DNA of 6,789 nt, taken from positions 1 to 6,789 of the forward strand of contig CADCQV010000136.1 in assembly GCA_902803625.1 (NCBI GenBank), in the 5' to 3' direction. Made by a program: the position numbers and the translations under genes. Below the pieces are notes generated by a model that did not search any database, was not told where the DNA came from, and was given only the letters and a program-made list of their open reading frames with translations. Numbering within the stretch: the first letter of the stretch is position 1; the number at the start of each line of letters is the position of its first letter. Positions 6,033-6,789 of the stretch are shown piece by piece. The DNA is from an uncultured Lachnospiraceae bacterium. GTDB lineage: Bacteria > Bacillota > Clostridia > Lachnospirales > Lachnospiraceae.

Positions 6033-6065
6033 GCCAATGGCATTCTGAACGAAGCCAATGGCATT
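6033..6065. promoter_or_regulatory. Two copies of GCCAATGGCATT spaced 21 bases apart
   Basis: Perfect 12-base direct repeats lie at 6033-6044 and 6054-6065. Each contains the 9-base dyad GCCA-A-TGGC. The 21-base period puts both on the same face of the helix. They lie 40-72 bases upstream of the ROK start, where an autoregulatory operator would be expected. I could not place a convincing promoter nearby. Confidence 0.5.
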
Positions 6066-6078
6066 AAATTAAGAACCC

Positions 6079-6110
6079 TGTCATCCTGAGCGCCAGCGAA
6101 GGATCTTTTT
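6079..6110. repeat. Palindromic intergenic repeat of the TCATCCTGAGCG...GCGAAGGATC type
   Basis: The plus strand reads TGTCATCCTGAGCG, CCA, GCGAAGGATC, then TTTTT. ATCCT (6083-6087) pairs with AGGAT (6100-6104), and CGC with GCG inside, giving an imperfect hairpin. From memory, closely similar sequences occur as dispersed intergenic repeats in many bacterial genomes. On the plus strand the stem is followed by five T's, but no plus-strand gene would use it as a terminator. Confidence 0.5.
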
Positions 6111-6132
6111 ATAAGTCCTTTCGCGTGTCCCG

Positions 6133-6158
6133 GATTGCTAACTGTTTTTTGAGCAATC
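6133..6158. repeat. Stem-loop GATTGCT-N12-AGCAATC
   Basis: A perfect 7-bp inverted repeat with a 12-base loop lies 28 bases beyond the stop of the upstream kinase. A further CGTG/CACG pairing outside it extends the structure imperfectly. No T-run follows the stem on either strand (six T's are inside the loop on the plus strand), so termination is doubtful. It may be part of the same non-coding repeat as 6079-6110. Confidence 0.45.
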
Positions 6159-6186
6159 AGCACGTCCCGCTTGGCGAATCCGAGGC

Positions 6187-6789
6187 TTATAAATCCTGCG
6201 AGATCATTTTCTCAACGGTTTCGGGAGAGATATCACCCTCCATGGGTCCAAAGGCTGCAGCATTGAGCGCTCCTGCCGCCGATGCGTTCTTTACTGCCCT
6301 GTCAAGCGGGAGTCCCTGAACAAGCCCTGCAAGGAAGGCTCCGTCGAAGCAGTCCCCGGCCCCGGTCGCATCCGCCTGCTCAACCTTATATACCGGGCAG
6401 CTAAGGGGCTCCCCGCCCTTTCTGAAGAGCGTGCTGCCCCTTGAGCCGTCCTTCATAAGCACGATCTCCATATTGGGATAGCTGAAGCACTTCGAAACGG
6501 CACTTTCCACGTCCTTCTGTCCGGTAAAGGTAAGGAGCTCCTCCCTGCCGGGAAGGAAGATGGAAGTGCTCTGAAGGACCTCTTCAAGTATCCTGTCGAG
6601 ATCGCCGTTCCCCTTAAGCTCCGTTCTGATATTGGGATCAAAGGAAATCTTTGCTCCGTTGTCCGCGTAGATATGCATGGTCTTTAATATCTCATCCGCG
6701 AATTCCTTCTTGGCCATAAGAGAACAGCCCATTATGTGCATATACTTAACTCCGCTGAAATCATCCTTTCCGGGTGCCTTCGCCTCAAC
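6187..6789 (-). CDS. PfkB-family sugar kinase, second paralogue (5' partial)
   Basis: 200 residues are visible; the reading frame is open to the window edge, and about 110-120 N-terminal residues are missing judged by family length. The ATG at 6741 lies inside the domain and should not be taken as the start. The ATP-site signature is DATGAGDCFDGAFLAG at visible residues 140-155, with the catalytic Asp at 146. FDPNIR (50-55), LPGREEL (79-85), LMKDGSRG (111-118) and GPMEG (181-185) resemble the 2-keto-3-deoxygluconate kinase-like branch of the family, unlike the fructokinase-like kinase at 3726-4688. It precedes the ROK gene by 193 bases and may belong to the same regulon. The missing N-terminal substrate lid is the part that would best indicate the sugar. 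Confidence 0.88.
   Translation of the reverse strand, partial: VEAKAPGKDDFSGVKYMHIMGCSLMAKKEFADEILKTMHIYADNGAKISFDPNIRTELKGNGDLDRILEEVLQSTSIFLPGREELLTFTGQKDVESAVSKCFSYPNMEIVLMKDGSRGSTLFRKGGEPLSCPVYKVEQADATGAGDCFDGAFLAGLVQGLPLDRAVKNASAAGALNAAAFGPMEGDISPETVEKMISQDL

Noticed and set aside
6079..6110. Intrinsic terminator on the plus strand (hairpin plus T5)
   Set aside because: No plus-strand transcript or gene ends here, and the sequence better fits a palindromic dispersed repeat.
6187..6741. Treating the ATG at 6741 as the true start of the second kinase
   Set aside because: The frame continues upstream to the window edge with plausible kinase sequence, and a 184-residue product would lack the N-terminal half of the fold.

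Overview
The window is one accessory sugar-utilisation locus with every gene on the minus strand, so transcription runs from high to low coordinates. Strong AGGAGG-type ribosome binding sites, a lipoprotein solute-binding protein with an LAAC lipobox, a ROK repressor and moderate G+C suggest a Gram-positive anaerobe of the Clostridia, possibly Lachnospiraceae of a gut or rumen type. That assignment is inferred from style, not from a marker gene.

Order in the direction of transcription: the C-terminal two thirds of a PfkB sugar kinase (6187-6789, cut by the window edge); a 193-base gap holding a duplicated 12-mer, a palindromic repeat of a familiar dispersed type and a stem-loop (5994-6186); a ROK-family repressor (4836-5993); a 147-base AT-rich gap with a promoter overlapped by inverted repeats (4689-4835); then a compact five-gene run of a second PfkB kinase, a ribulose-phosphate/allulose-phosphate 3-epimerase-like barrel, a SIS-domain protein of the 6-phospho-3-hexuloisomerase family, a DUF4432 aldose-epimerase-like protein and a D-lyxose/D-mannose isomerase, with gaps of 11-28 bases. 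After an 86-base gap with a small hairpin comes the solute-binding lipoprotein of a sugar ABC importer, which runs off the left edge. The permease and ATPase genes presumably follow outside the window.

Working model (inference): the sugar is imported by the ABC system; DUF4432 interconverts its anomers; the cupin isomerase makes the ketose (D-xylulose from D-lyxose, or D-fructose from D-mannose); a PfkB kinase phosphorylates it; and the epimerase and SIS isomerase move the phosphosugar into the pentose phosphate or hexose phosphate pool. The ROK protein probably senses the free sugar. The odd part is a phosphohexuloisomerase-like protein without its usual partner, 3-hexulose-6-phosphate synthase, next to an epimerase whose phosphate-binding loops differ from the family norm. 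Together they suggest a non-standard ketose phosphate as intermediate.

No tRNA, rRNA, CRISPR array, insertion sequence or convincing intrinsic terminator was seen. No plus-strand reading frame looks like a real gene.
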